Part shown: piece by piece, positions 1 through 11,593 of the stretch | Layout of the letters: each line of letters starts with the position of its first letter | Position numbering within the stretch: position 1 is the first letter of the stretch | Source: Nectonema munidae | Lineage: Eukaryota; Nematomorpha; Nectonematoida; Nectonematidae | NCBI GenBank assembly: GCA_030549495.1 | Contig: JAUIRK010000824.1 | Coordinates: forward strand, 124,001 to 188,000 | Reading direction: 5' to 3' | DNA length: 64,000 nucleotides | Program-made: the position numbers and the translations under genes | Notes under the pieces: generated by a model | What the model saw: only the letters and a program-made list of their open reading frames with translations | Told to the model about the DNA's origin: nothing | Databases searched by the model: none

Positions 1-2635
1 TGGCACTTGATTGTCAAATGAAAAAATAATGAAAGCCCATTTAAAAAAGCACCCAATGTGCGTTCGGTCAATGGATAGATGATGAAAACATCAATCAAGT
101 CCAGAGGCCAAATGAATTAGATATAAAACTTTCTAAACATTGCTATAAGATTCTTTAGCCTCTCAGTTTTTGGTGCATCAATTGAAAGAAATGTCAGAAT
201 TGCACATATAACTTTTAAGAGGAAAACACCCCTTGATTCAAATAGTCTTGATAATTTTTTTCTACATAATTAAATCCCATGAATTTTATTAATTTTTATT
301 GCAACTGAACAATAAATTGAAGATTAAAGAGAAAATGAGTTTAAAAAAATATTGGGTGATCATTAAAGATCAAATAACAATAAAAAAAAAGGAGAAAATT
401 CATAAGTATCAAAGAAAGCGGGTGGGAATTATAGCCTTAAACAAATGAGAGCTGGTACGGGTGGCTTGAAAAAATTCCAACGACTATGGCTTGTATAGAG
501 TAGGACGGCGCAGTCCTTCATTCTTATTTGACTTGGTAAGAGCCCAATATGGCAACGATATCCATTGACAAAGTTGTAAGAATGAAAATATGATGAGTTT
601 GAGGGAGAAGAGCAGAGCACAAAGCAAGATCTACAGCACTTAAAGTTTCCTTTTAGTAGAAGGCTTAATAGCAAATAATACACCAAGTAGTGAGTGGGAC
701 GTATGTACAAAGATCTCTCTCTCTCACTGTGTGTGTGTGTGTGTGTGTTAGAGCAGGCAGGCAGGCTTCTTAATGCTTTTAGCAAATAAAAGCAATGAAA
801 TTTTAGAGAAATACTCAGATACACGGCTGTTTAGTGAAATGAGAGAAAGTAGTGATGATAATAATAATAATGTAATAAAAATAATAATAAAATGGAAGAA
901 TTTATGACTTAAATCAGTTTGTGTGTGAAAAGGACGTCGAAAATTGATACGTGAAGAAGTGAAATAAATGTGTATCTAGAGCTATTATTTACACAGCGCC
1001 TAAGTCAAAGTGGGAGGAAGAAATCGATACGAAAAGATTCGAAACAAGATGAAGAATTGAAAATGATGCAGTTGCCACTGATGACAGAGCCGCAGAGTTG
1101 TCAGATCATGCGCGTTTTCACGAAATTTGGTATCATTTCGATTTCTGTGCTACTAAATTTTCAATTTTACGAATCACCCTACTAATAGAAGCTTCATTTT
1201 TTTAATCCCAAACTATTTCAATAAGGAATTCATTGCTTTCATAGTCAAAGTTGAAATGTTATTGTTTCTCTCATTAGATGTCGGTAGGTAGTTTCAATAA
1301 GCCAGTTTTGCTGCTAGAAGTTTATGATGACCCTGAGCAGAGGCCTAGTAAATCGTAGGGCAGAAAAGGCGAAACCGCTTGGAGCTGCATAAAATAGAGG
1401 GCTTGGAGTAGCTTAGTTTACTGAATTCTTCCGCATTAACACTGCAATCCATGAATTTTTGACTTATAAAATAGGGATAATAATGGGCGCCATAGGTAGC
1501 TAGCTATCTTATTTTGTATACATATTAGACCCATTTTATTGTGTTGGCGCTTTCACAAACTTTAGAAATAATTTGCCTGTTATTAAGAAAGCTTTCTTAA
1601 TAAATATTAAAAATTAATAATCTAGTCTCTTTTACGAGGGTTAATTTGCGATAATTGGCTATTTATTTCGTTACTCAAAGTTAAATATTTAGGAACTAAG
1701 AGTTTTTTTGTGAAAGTTTGAAACAAAAAAAACGAAGTTTAGTTGAGAGAATAAAATTCAAAAGAAAGGTAGAAGATTTTGTCCAAGCAAATTTTTGTTA
1801 AAATGAGCAAAAGTGAAAAATATTTACATATGGAAAGTGGACTTGAAAAAAAAGAATATTATATGCAAAAAATTCTATGCATTAAATACTCTTATTCTAT
1901 GATAAAATATTCCCAAGTTTATAAATTCATTTTAATTCTGCGCCTGTAAAATGAAACTTTTAGTAGTATTTTTTTGTAAAGAAGAGTGTAAATGAAATAT
2001 AATAATTATGCTTAAAGCACAAAATATTTTAATTAAAGCAAATTTTGCTATGAAAGTTTTTTTAATAATAATATTGATTTTTTTTTTATGAATTATGTAA
2101 GTATAGTGAAAGAAAGTATTAAAAATGCAGAAAAATCATTCTTAGATAAATGAATTTTTCGCGATAAAAATAAATGTATCAAATAGAAATAAATGCTACT
2201 TTTTATATAATCAAACAAAAAATTGATAAATCGTGGAAAGAAAATATATTTGCGATAACAAATTTTTTAAAAATTCGCTCGGGATCGGAAGATCTGGGCA
2301 TAGCGTTAAAGAAAGAATAGTGTAGAGTCATCATTCCATATCGCCATATCTTTTTGGATAACACAATATACTCATCAATAAATAATATAATGGATCAGTA
2401 CGAGCTTACCAGAAAGAAATATTTTAAAAGATTCAGGACGATATTAGGAAAGGCTGCTACCACAACGAAACTCAAGTAATAATTATTTTAAAAAACGAAA
2501 GTGACTTAAAAACGAAGAGAGATAATAACGATGATGGAGGCACATCACACTAAAATACCTATTCGCGTTACCCTGTGTTCTAATAATAACACTCGCTCTA
2601 AGCAGCATCCCTTCTCATCACGTGACAGATGTAAG
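1..2635. other. AT-rich non-coding DNA
   Basis: Mostly A/T-rich sequence with short microsatellites and no coding segment I can recognise on either strand. The long minus-strand frame across 429-824 is opened partly by the GT/AG repeat and has no family motif. The block at about 480-780 is less AT-rich than its surroundings and could be untranslated or regulatory host DNA, but nothing fixes that. Confidence 0.5.
713..748. repeat. TC and TG microsatellites
   Basis: A short TC run is followed directly by about ten TG units. It is a simple repeat and keeps chance reading frames open on both strands. Confidence 0.95.
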
Positions 2636-2665
2636 CACTCATCCTCATCCTCATCATCATCATCA
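2636..2665. repeat. TCATCC/TCA microsatellite
   Basis: Interrupted TCATCC units followed by TCA triplets. In the plus frame this gives a serine run inside a chance 94-codon frame. Confidence 0.85.
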
Positions 2666-3859
2666 GTTCTTATCACTCTAAAAATTACTTTCTCCCTCTT
2701 TATTCCTTATCTAAACAAGAGCACGTTCTACAAAATTTATTCATTCATATTTTTATTCAAAACAACAAATCTTACAAAAAAATTACCACTTAAAAATTCA
2801 AAAAAAATGCTTTAAGTGGTAAAAAACTTAGAAAGGAATTGCACTGCGAGAGCAATGTTAAATACAGTAAGAAGAAACATAAAATCTTCACGCACAGATA
2901 CAGATATACAGACTCAAAGAAGCATTCATTTGTAGTTGTTTCAAAAAATAGAAGTGCTTTTCGTCTTTTTTACGAATAAAACATTTCTTCATGCCTTCTC
3001 CCCCATAAAGGCGTATTATGAGGAAAAGTTGGATGATGAACTCCTAACAGTTGCATTTTCCTCTTTTGATACATCATAAATTCAAGGTTATGTACACTCG
3101 TTCGCTCTTGTAATTCTATCTTGTGTGCGCGTATACATCATATACATCACAATGAGAAAATAGCATAGATCTAAAAAAATCTTTTAAAAATAAATAAGTA
3201 CAAACTGCCTAAAACTCATTTTCCGTGTCGAGTTTTACAGTTTCTCCTAAGCATAACACATTGGAGCGAGTTGATAAAGATATCCTCATCATCATCATAA
3301 AACTTATTCATAGCAAAATTATTCAAAATAGTGAGAGACAAACTTATAAAGATCGGAATGGAAGGAACAAAATTAATAATAATTAGAGTATTGTGTTAAT
3401 AGGTAAACAACACAGAGAATACGATATCTTATTTTAGGGATAGGATGACGTAAAAAAGGGGGCTTTCGACAAGTGATAAAAGTGTACATCTTCAAATCAG
3501 CTGAGCGTCATTTGGAACAACGTCATTACATCAATTCGGAGAAGTAGGGGAAGCTACAAAAATGACCTTGAACAAGTAGAGTCAATGGAATCAATTGACA
3601 AACAGCAAATGTATGTTTTAAAAGTGGGACACGTTATTGGACGTGTATGTTAAAATTTGAATTCACATGAAGACACTCAAGTTAAATTATTATGTAATTT
3701 GAAGAAGTGGTACAGAATCAAGGGAGGCATCTTCTGATTTATAGATTAATATTATTTGACAAAACAAAATGGAAACAGTGCATAAAAATGAGGATGCAAT
3801 ATAACATGAAGTTTATAAAAATGATAAATTAAAATGATAAAAAGTCTACCTCTATTGTT

Positions 3860-3995
3860 GAAATCCGACTCCAAATTTAAACTAAATTATTTAAAATACT
3901 TAAAAAAATCCGAATCCGTCTGCTAAATTTTATTCGATACCGAGTCCAAATCCTATTAAAATTTCCGGGTCCTGACTCCGACTCCGAACAACTGG
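3860..3995. repeat. Degenerate TCCGACTCC tract
   Basis: Spaced, imperfect copies of TCCGACTCC and CCGAGTCC interrupted by A/T-rich spacers. Similar tracts occur in the terminal regions of some hAT elements, so this may be an old transposon end. No matching second end was found. Confidence 0.4.
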
Positions 3996-5337
3996 TAATA
4001 TGTCTTTGTTTTATTTAACTTTTCAGGCTTAAATCATAACTAAAAATAAAAGGTTTAAATGTAAAAATATCCCAAATAAATGTGGCATACATGCCGCTCA
4101 ATTATATTCAAAATTGAAAAAAAGGATTAAATTATTTTCTAAGCTTTTCTTGTGAAGTTTTGAAGGGAGAAAGTTTTCAATGTTTCTTTTTTAATATAAA
4201 TTATTTAAAAAATCCTAAAATGTCTTCAAATGTGTAATCATTGTTATCATGTTCCGAAACTAGAGTTTGCAATTTCTAGAAAAATGAGAAGTTACATTGA
4301 GAATTCCTGAGACTCGAGATTTTTTTAAGAAAATAGTATAAAGGCTAAAAAAAATCTTTATTCAAAATTAATTTTCAAAAGAGATAGACTCATTTTTTAG
4401 CCAATCATTCTTGAGATAAAAGGTTGGATACAATTGAAATATTTCTCACACATTCACAATGTGTGTACAGATGATAGCAAAGCATTTATTAATAGATGCA
4501 AGGGATCCTCATAGTTTGGAAGTTCCATTCATATTAAAAATTTTAGGATTTATTTATTAAATAAAAATTTAAAAATAAAATAATAATTTTTTTTCAGTCT
4601 CGTGTGTATTTTCTCGAGAATGAATAGGATTAAAAGCTCTTGAAGTCTCAAGAAATTAAAAACAATTTTTTTTAAATAAAAACTTTTTTTAGTATATCTA
4701 GAGTATTGCAAGAGGACTAGATCACTCTACAGAATGAATATTTTTTCTTTTTTTTTTAAATAATTCATCAAATTCTGTATTTTCAGAAATAACAAAAACA
4801 CATGATACAAAAAAGTGAAAATCTCAATTTGAATACTAATCTACCATTGAACCACTCAAAAGCAGTTCCTGCACCATCGATAACATGTTTAAAGATTTCT
4901 TTATGTGGTTTAGATGAATCTAGAACAGAATTGGATGGAACACAATTTGACAAGAGCCCCAACCTCTGATTCAAGATCTATTCAAACGATCTGATTACAT
5001 ACTTTGATTTGACTAACAAAGTAAGTTACAAGTAGTTTCAAGGTTAAATGAAAATAATTCAGTAACTCAAAAAGTTCGTATAACAAGTTTTAGTTTAGGC
5101 TCTAAATATTTAAATGAAAAAGTCTCTTTCGGTAAAACTGTTGACTTTTCAAAATTAATGCATATCTAATGAATTCTCGATAAGAGGCTTTTTATGCTTT
5201 TATTTGCAATCAATCCCTACCGGTTGAAGTTCAAAGCATTTCACGGGTCATTGGGGTAGGACTCGATGAAATTAGTGCGACTCAAATTAATATAATTTTA
5301 AAATAATGTACAGAGCATTAAATTTACACTAAATGAG

Positions 5338-5390
5338 GGGAGTCATCGATATCAAGAGATTGAGTTGAGTATCTAACCAACCTTATTCGC
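5338..5390 (-). repeat. SINE remnant
   Basis: The string GTATCTAACCAACCTTA here matches the A-box side of the tRNA-derived SINE seen in full at 11446-11593, 37777-37929, 40931-41090 and 55767-55912. The B-box half is missing or unrecognisable. Confidence 0.45.
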
Positions 5391-6338
5391 GTATACACCT
5401 GACTTTATAGAAATGATATGTGATATAGCTTAATAGAAAGTTTCCTGAAGCCTATATAAAAACAAAAAATGTATATATAGATAGATAGATAAATTATTAT
5501 CTATTCCATGTACAAATGACCAGAGAGACAATGTTCAACTTTCTGTTCATATTTTGCTAGATGTAAGACTCCAAAAATATTTATCCTGGTAGTTTATGAA
5601 TATCCAAATAGTTATAGTTTATAGAATGAAGAAAGTGAACTCAAGAATAAATGAAACAAACTTTTGATTAAATATTTATTATAAAAATTCAAGGGCATAT
5701 AATATTCAAATTTTGCACAATTTTTTTAAGTTTTGTCGAGGGTATGAGGGCCTACTAAAATTAATTAGGAATAAGAGTCAATGATTTTTAATAACTCTGC
5801 TCTCCTGTTTAGAGTAAGGATTTTTTTGTATTCATGAAACAAAATCACCATCCTTTTGTTTAAGCAATTTTTCGTTCTGAAAAAATGATGGAAACATACA
5901 TTTCTCCAATCAAAAACTTTCTTTCAAAGGACTAAGAAGACGATTTGGAACAGATATTTGAAATGATTTCGTAATTTTAACAAAATTAGGGAATCGAATG
6001 CTTAAAAAAATTTGAACAAGCAATTGTTAAATAAGCATTTAGGATTAAAAAATATTTGAGTTTCCAGAAAATTAGACAATGAACAAATATTTGAAAGGCT
6101 TGTTAAGTTGAAATTTTGTAAAGAAAGTTTATATAAAAAAATATAAATCGACACAAAAATATATTATAAAAAATTTAAAAATAATTTTGATAAATTTAAC
6201 TACAATCCAAAATGAAATATTTTTAAAAAAATAAGCCAAAATAATTTTAAATAAGAAAAAAACTGTCATTCTAACACGGATTCGAATGGCCATTTTTTAC
6301 ACATCACCTAAACAAGTAAATACCATACATATTTCATT

Positions 6339-6712
6339 TCAGGTCCCCGGATACACGACAGCTTTTAGAGCAGAAAAAGAAAAATGATACTGACTCAAGC
6401 CAAAGCTTTGTTTTCTTCGAGTCTTTCTCCTCCGATTTTGGAACCACTGCTTGATCTGACAGTCGCTGAGATAGAGCTCTGAGGAGAGATGGTGTCGGGT
6501 GTAGCAGTTCGGAAAGTTGTCTCGTTGAAAGGTGCTCTCTAGCGCTCTCAGTTGTTGAAGGGAATAGCGAGGATAGAAGACTCTTTTGGCAGGAGGAGCA
6601 GAAGTCTCGTTTGGTGCATATGGTATCAGTATTTTTCGGCTTCTGTCTTCATCGAGCCCACATTTACGAGAAACTCGTTTTTTCTTTTCTTGACAACGTT
6701 TGGAAATGATTC
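6339..6712 (-). CDS. Terminal exon of a divergent homeodomain protein
   Basis: Read on the minus strand this block encodes a full 60-residue homeodomain, so the product is very probably a nuclear DNA-binding transcription factor. Visible hallmarks by standard numbering: Y8, L16, F20, P26, R31, L34, L40, I45, K46, W48, F49, Q50, N51, R53 and K55, with the recognition-helix string QIKQWFQNRRRK. A basic stretch (KRCQEKKKRVSRK) lies about 35 residues upstream. After the homeodomain only about 20 residues remain before a TGA at 6339-6341, so this is the last coding exon. The frame opens at a pyrimidine-rich acceptor with a CTAAC branch-like site and AG at 6713-6714. Q50 and the QIK string point to an ANTP-like class, but the N-terminal arm (KRVFYPR) is unusual and I cannot name the family. 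No upstream exon was identified with confidence. An intronless pseudogene is unlikely given the clean acceptor. Confidence 0.88.
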
Positions 6713-6735
6713 CTTTAAAAAGTTAGAATAAAGAG
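6713..6735 (-). other. Putative 3' splice site of the homeobox exon
   Basis: On the minus strand a run of C and T is followed by CTAAC (6722-6726) and AG at 6713-6714. The reading frame of the homeodomain exon continues a little beyond this point but meets a TAA about 30 bases further on, which supports a splice junction here. Confidence 0.6.
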
Positions 6736-7686
6736 AGCGCTCAATTAAAATGGCTAATTCGCTATTGATCATCGCCAAACTTTTCAAAAAAAATATTTCG
6801 TGATTTGCTTAAATAATAATCAACGACGTTTGGTACTCAAAGTTCTCTTTATCTAATTTTTCTGCAAATCGTATGAAAGAATTTTCGGATCCAGTATAAA
6901 GTATGTGGGGTGAAAGTTAATGGAGTTTATTCAATGAAAGCATTAAAGTTTTGAGTGTAAAAATATCTAACTATCTAATGTATACAATTTTTTGAATAAA
7001 TTTTTTACCTTGTTTTATAGAAGACAATGAGTGTTTTTTTTTAATTTAACTGTCACAATTTCCCATTATTTTCATTTTTATGGTATATAAAATATAGAAT
7101 CTAAAATTACTGCAAAAACAAAATTATTGTAATGTTGAAGGCATTAATTAATGGTACAATGGCGAAAGAGAAATTTCATCAAATCAAAATGGACAACCAA
7201 TCTTCCACAAAGTCTAGAAAAAGATTTCTCGATATGAAAAGTTTTCTAGGATTCGAAGATAAATCTAAAAGAGACACAAAAAGCATCCTTTTGCTCGAAT
7301 AAGATCATCAGCGAAAGAATTTTTAATTATTAGCGTTTAACTAATTACTCTTTCTCATTTGAATATCAATGAACTATGTTTAGTTTTAAGAAAATCTTAG
7401 TTTTAAATATTTTCCACCGAAACGAAAAAAGTTGGGATTTTGTTTTAGTTACAAGTGGTGATAATAATCTTCCACCTCTAGATACATTGGCTCTACAACT
7501 CATAAAAAAATTTTAAATCTACCTATTCTATTTTGAAAGTTGGATACGATAGCCCCTACCTAAACAGACCATCATGCAGTCTCTTCATTTAAATTGACAT
7601 ATTTTATAATACTGGGTCAGACTAAGCACAAAACCATATATTAAACTACTCATTAAGAAGGAATATTATTAAAAGTATAAAACTAC
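6736..7686. other. Probable intron or 5' flank of the homeobox gene
   Basis: AT-rich and without a recognised exon. A 47-codon plus frame at 7159-7302 and a minus-strand acceptor-like CTCTTTTAG near 7275 were examined. Neither gives a family match. Confidence 0.4.
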
Positions 7687-8305
7687 CAGGGCCGTATCAA
7701 GGGGGAGGGCAGTAGGGGGCAATTGCCCCGGGGCGCCATTTCATTGCAACTGAGTTCAACGCAGCAGAGCTTGAGATGGAAATTCCGAGGACATTCAAAT
7801 GTGTTTGAAACCTCGGAAGGAAAAACCGGCAAACGCTATGGAGTTACTTGATTTCCTGTCCTCGCACTCAGGACTCTGTTCGAATCTACAAGTGGCTCTG
7901 AGGATCATGCTGACAATTGGAACTTCTATTGCATCCTGTGAAAGGTCATTCAGCAAGCTAAAACTTATTAAGTCCTACCTAAGGAGCACTATGGGGCAAG
8001 CCCGCCTCCAAAGTCTGGCTCTTATTAGCATTGAGAAAGAAGTTCTCGATTGTGTTGATTTTGACGAAGTCATCGATAATTTTGCTGCTGCTAAAACAGG
8101 AAAAATGAAAATCTAATGGAGACTGTCTTCGACTCAGTCAGTATATATCTGAATTATGTGGCTTAATAAAAACATGAGCATTTTTTCTAAATCACTTCTT
8201 AAGCCAGAATGTAGTGGGGATGAGTGAGAAAAGAAAGAGCAAGGGGTGATGGCCTCCATTCAGGAACTTTGCCCTAGGGCGCCACTATCCCTTGATACGG
8301 CCCTG
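7687..8305 (+). mobile_element. Short hAT derivative, copy 1
   Basis: About 620 bp bounded by inverted ends CAGGGCCGTATCAAGGG (7687) and its complement ending at 8305. The 7 bp string AAACTAC is directly repeated at 7680-7686 and 8306-8312 as the target duplication. Only the last 100 or so residues of a transposase remain inside, so this is an internally deleted, non-autonomous copy. A sister copy lies inverted at 17025-17645. If the homeobox gene extends upstream, this element sits in its intron or 5' flank. Confidence 0.9.
7799..8116 (+). pseudogene. hAT transposase C-terminal remnant
   Basis: A 105-residue open frame matching the C-terminal dimerisation region of hAT transposases of the ZMYM1-like, TTF-finger group. 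The diagnostic string SIASCERSFSKLKLIKS is at residues 40-56 or so, followed by the LxSxMGQxRLxxLALISIE helix typical of the family. The finger, the catalytic aspartates and most of the RNase H fold are absent. It cannot be an active enzyme, although the frame is still open. Confidence 0.9.
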
Positions 8306-9119
8306 AAACTACTGATTGTAAATACACATATTTAAACATTTTAAAAAAATCGTTATATTATACCACGGATTTGATAAGAACTCCTTAAATCTTGTATTAT
8401 ATTCTAAAATATTCGCGACTTATAATAGTTTTTAAATAATTGAATGATTTTTTTGATTGGGACGCATGGCCACAAACCAGAATGTTCTAATGCCTATTCT
8501 TAGTATATAGAGTTACTATTTTGTTATCTAATAGTACATTTTGTTAAAATGGCCAACAAAAATAGTAACATTTCCAAGAAGTATAGAGGACGCTTTAGTT
8601 GCGGCCATGGTACATATATTCTCCTGTTTTGAAAAATTTTGTACCTTCTGGTTAATTAGGACAAAAAGTCATACCGATAGGAGCTGCAGTAGAAAAAGGA
8701 GAACAAGTAAGGTTTATGGGACGAGGGAGTAAAAATTCGTTAAGAAGGAAAGAGAATAGGATGTGGATAGTGGATAGTGGATTTAATTAAGTCTTTCGTG
8801 TCTAGCTAGATCATTATCTAAGAAGTAATTGATATTATATGGCATCTTATACTTATTTACATTGGAGGGAGTGCGTGACAGAAAAGGAGAGAGAGAGAGA
8901 GAGGATAAAAAGAAGGAAGACAAAAAACCTTATGATGATGCCAACACTTGAGGAATTAAGAGCAAACAGCAGCAACATATGTTAAACTCTACATTAAAAC
9001 TAAGATGAGAGCGTAAAGGAAAAGACTACAGGATAAAAGACGTGGAGAGAAAGGAGAAGAGAGACAGATTCGACAAAATATCATATGTAATAAGCACCAG
9101 TATTCATCATCATTATATT
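8306..9119. other. Non-coding DNA with purine-rich tracts
   Basis: Contains a GA microsatellite near 8889-8903 and purine-rich sequence. A minus-strand ATG in a good context (ACCATGG, near 8604-8610) opens a 26-codon frame without recognisable content. No gene is called. Confidence 0.4.
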
Positions 9120-9660
9120 TGTGATTGCGCTCCTATGTGCAAAGAGGACTGAGAAGAGATCATGACGCACTCTGTTGATGGCAATGATGATAATACGCGT
9201 ATAGGAGGAGGAGGTAGGCGCGATAGGAAGAAGGAAGGATGATGAGTGTTATTAGTTAGTTCACTTACTACGAGTGATCTGGTGCATGCGCGAGCTTGTA
9301 ACCAAATGTTATGATTACGCCAACGATTGTTATTAGAGTTCTAAGCGCTCTGCTACAAACTAGATTGTAACATGCAGCAGCAGCAGCAGCAGCAGCAGCA
9401 GCTACACAGAACCTTGCATGGTGGGAATCCGTGCGTCTCGCACACATAGTAGTGTAAGCGTGCAATTTGCGTGCACATGCGACTATGTCAACAATATGCA
9501 GACTGGATTTAAGAAAGAGAAGTGACAACACCACTTTCAACGTGGCTAATCCCGAAAGGTTTAGCGTTGTACCAAATCCCTGCCTTGTAATTCCCCAGGG
9601 GCGGAGCAAGGCGCCTACCACACTCAGTGATGTATTCAGAAAAGGGTGAGATTCTTTCTC
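9120..9660. other. Less AT-rich island, candidate regulatory or untranslated host DNA
   Basis: This block has more G+C and CpG than its neighbours and shows no terminal repeats except CAGGGGCGGAGCAAGGCGCC near 9596, which resembles a hAT end. Frames open on both strands (117 codons minus, 60 codons plus) but lack family motifs. It lies about 2.5-3 kb upstream of the homeobox exon in that gene's direction, so a promoter or 5' exon is conceivable. That is inference only. Confidence 0.3.
9375..9401. repeat. (CAG)9 microsatellite
   Basis: Nine perfect CAG triplets. Read on plus after an ATG they would give polyglutamine. On minus they give an alanine run within a 117-codon open frame. Trinucleotide runs like this are common in arthropod transcription factor genes, but no surrounding coding evidence was found. 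Confidence 0.95.
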
Positions 9661-9697
9661 TTTCCTACCAATTTTTGATCATAACTATGAAAAGGGT

Positions 9698-11240
9698 TCA
9701 GGGGAGGACTGCCAGATTTTTACATTATCAAACCTGGACAAAAAAGTGAAGAAAAAAATGTGTATTTCAGAAGAGTTTTTATACTAAAAAAGAGATAAAT
9801 CATTTAAATTTTTATAAACTCTTTTTTTACATATAAGATTAGTGAATGAAAAACCGGGATTCTTGTAAATCATTCGATATTCTGTGTTAAGGGACGTCAA
9901 AATATGAACAATCGAAGAAAACCGGGCCATTTGGGAACCCTAGTTTAAGGAAAATTACACCACAAGGCAATATTGCCATGAATATATTTAGAGTCCGACT
10001 TTTCCAGAGGCCTAAATGACCAAAAGTAAAGCCCAATTTAGTTTGCTTTTCTGAAAGGGGAACAACTTCACATATTTAAGACCTCAAATTTAAATCTGTA
10101 GGTTTTCTCTCAAACCAGAATTAAAAGATCATTAAAGGTAAACACATCAACGGTAATCTTTGTGAAAGAGTGGTAGTTTAACGATCGTCCAATAAGCTCA
10201 ATCATGATGACTGATTGAGAAGAATTGAAATTGGTCGTTATAGACAGATGATCGTTTAATTAAATAGAGGTAGCCAGATGTTGAATAAAGTAATATCATT
10301 TGGGGCTATGAGTAAGTTTTTGCTGTGAAAACGAGGGGGAGGGATACTAGGTCGGAATAATTGGTTTGAGAACCAGTGCCCTACATCAGAGTTTCTCAAC
10401 AATGGGTGAATCGCCAACTTTTAAGAGAAAATGAAATTCAAGGAGGCAATTTTTTTAGAAAATATTTTGGCATTGTAACATAATTCAAATATTTTTTCAA
10501 AAACTGTTTTTTTGCATAAGAATTTAATGTAGTAAAAATTTCAATCAAGGAAAAAATTTTCTAATCACAAAACTGAGCAGGAAGATTACATATTCTTCAA
10601 AATTAAAGACTTTTAACTCAGAATAGAAGAAACGATAAAATCAATCTTTTGAAAAAGTGAAAGATTTTCCCTATTTTTGGATGATTTTTAAATTTTTTAG
10701 AATTTTATTGGGCGATTTAAACAAAAAAGTTCAGGAACCTAATCATCCTTCACTATCACTGTCTTCGTATAAATATTCATAAAAATTTTTTATAAAATCA
10801 CCAGGAGGAGGTAATTTTTTTCTAGAACCACGATGATCACAGCTCAAAGAATTGCAAAAATAAACACATATTTGATGATTTGCCCAAAATCGTTTCACAT
10901 AGACACTAACGCATAGAACGCAATTTTCTTCGTCTTTTACATAAATTTTGTAAGAAAGTCTTTATGGGGAGAAATTGGATCATTAGTACAATACGCTTTA
11001 TTTAAAATTCCTCCCCTACCTTTTAATACTTAAAATTTTTTAGGAAGGTTTTTATTTTCCCACAAACCCCAATTTTGGAGAAAATAAAAGGGTAAAAAAA
11101 AGGGAGATGGGGGTTTTTCCTTTTTTCGAGGTCCAAATTTTTTTGTTCAAAAATTATTTTTGTAAGAAATACAAATTTTTGTTCAGGATTTTTTTATTAC
11201 CATTTTGTTCCGGTTTGGCAATGTAAAAATCTCCAACCCA
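9698..11240. mobile_element. 1.5 kb element with inverted ends, family unnamed
   Basis: The left part carries AGATTTTTACATTATCAAAC and the right part the complementary form AGATTTTTACATTGCCAAAC at about 11200-11233, each within roughly 40 bp of inverted similarity. A lone right end of the same family occurs at about 26845-26885. The interior is AT-rich with no intact frame. A hAT relic at 10387 is nested inside. Confidence 0.5.
10387..10760. pseudogene. Degraded hAT relic nested in the 9.7 kb element
   Basis: Begins with a hAT-like end CAGAGTTTCTCAACAATGGG. The following sequence is alignable by eye with 56443-56880 (shared strings include CAATTTTTTTAG and GGCATTGTA), where a SCAND3/ZBED5-like transposase piece is still readable. 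Here the coding content is too decayed to read. Confidence 0.45.
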
Positions 11241-11445
11241 TACCCATAACTAATTTTGTTTAAAATGAACTAAAATTCAAAAAAATCGTTTTTACGAATG
11301 AAAAAATATTTTAGTGTTATATATATTCAATTAATTTACAGTTTCTTTGCTGATAATAATATAAAATTGGAAGTATAAACTACATTCTATTGGACCTTTA
11401 GTTAATTTGTGCCGATGTCCCTCATTCCATTTTAACAAATTAATT

Positions 11446-11593
11446 AAAGGTAAAGATGCGTGGGGTGTTTTCATCGAAAAGGCACAATTGCGCTGTTTGT
11501 ATCGAACTATGAAGAAAGGAGGCTTGATGCGGGATCGAACCCAAGACCTTGAGTTATCGAAACCCAGTATCTAACCAACCTTACTCAGGCCCC
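11446..11593 (-). repeat. tRNA-derived SINE, copy A
   Basis: On the minus strand an A-box-like GGTTAGATACTGGG is followed about 30 bp on by a B-box-like GGGTTCGATCCC, then a shared body (CTTTCTTCATAGTTCGATAC, then GAAAACACCCC) and a CTTTACCTTTA tail. Three other copies share the whole layout. The internal RNA polymerase III boxes mark it as tRNA-derived. Confidence 0.85.

Larger units (their letters stand above)
2666..6338. other. AT-rich non-coding DNA downstream of the homeobox exon
   Basis: No coding segment recognised. It lies 3' of the homeodomain exon on the minus strand, so its right part may include that gene's 3' untranslated region. It contains a degenerate TCCGAC tract and a SINE remnant, listed separately. 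Confidence 0.5.

Noticed and set aside
429-824. 131-codon minus-strand gene
   Set aside because: The frame is held open partly by TG/TC microsatellites and AT-rich sequence. No domain, signal or splice evidence.
2531-2815. 94-codon plus-strand gene with a serine run
   Set aside because: The serines come from a TCATCC microsatellite and the rest is AT-rich chance sequence.
7159-7302. 47-codon plus-strand micro-ORF near the homeobox exon
   Set aside because: Charged composition but no family match, poor start support and strand opposite to the homeobox gene.
8530-8610. Minus-strand first exon of the homeobox gene starting ACCATGG
   Set aside because: The frame closes after 26 codons without a convincing donor. 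The start context alone is not enough.
9268-9621. 117-codon minus frame with an alanine run as a homeobox N-terminus
   Set aside because: The alanines come from (CTG)n, the start lies in a transposon-like end, and no other transcription factor features are visible.
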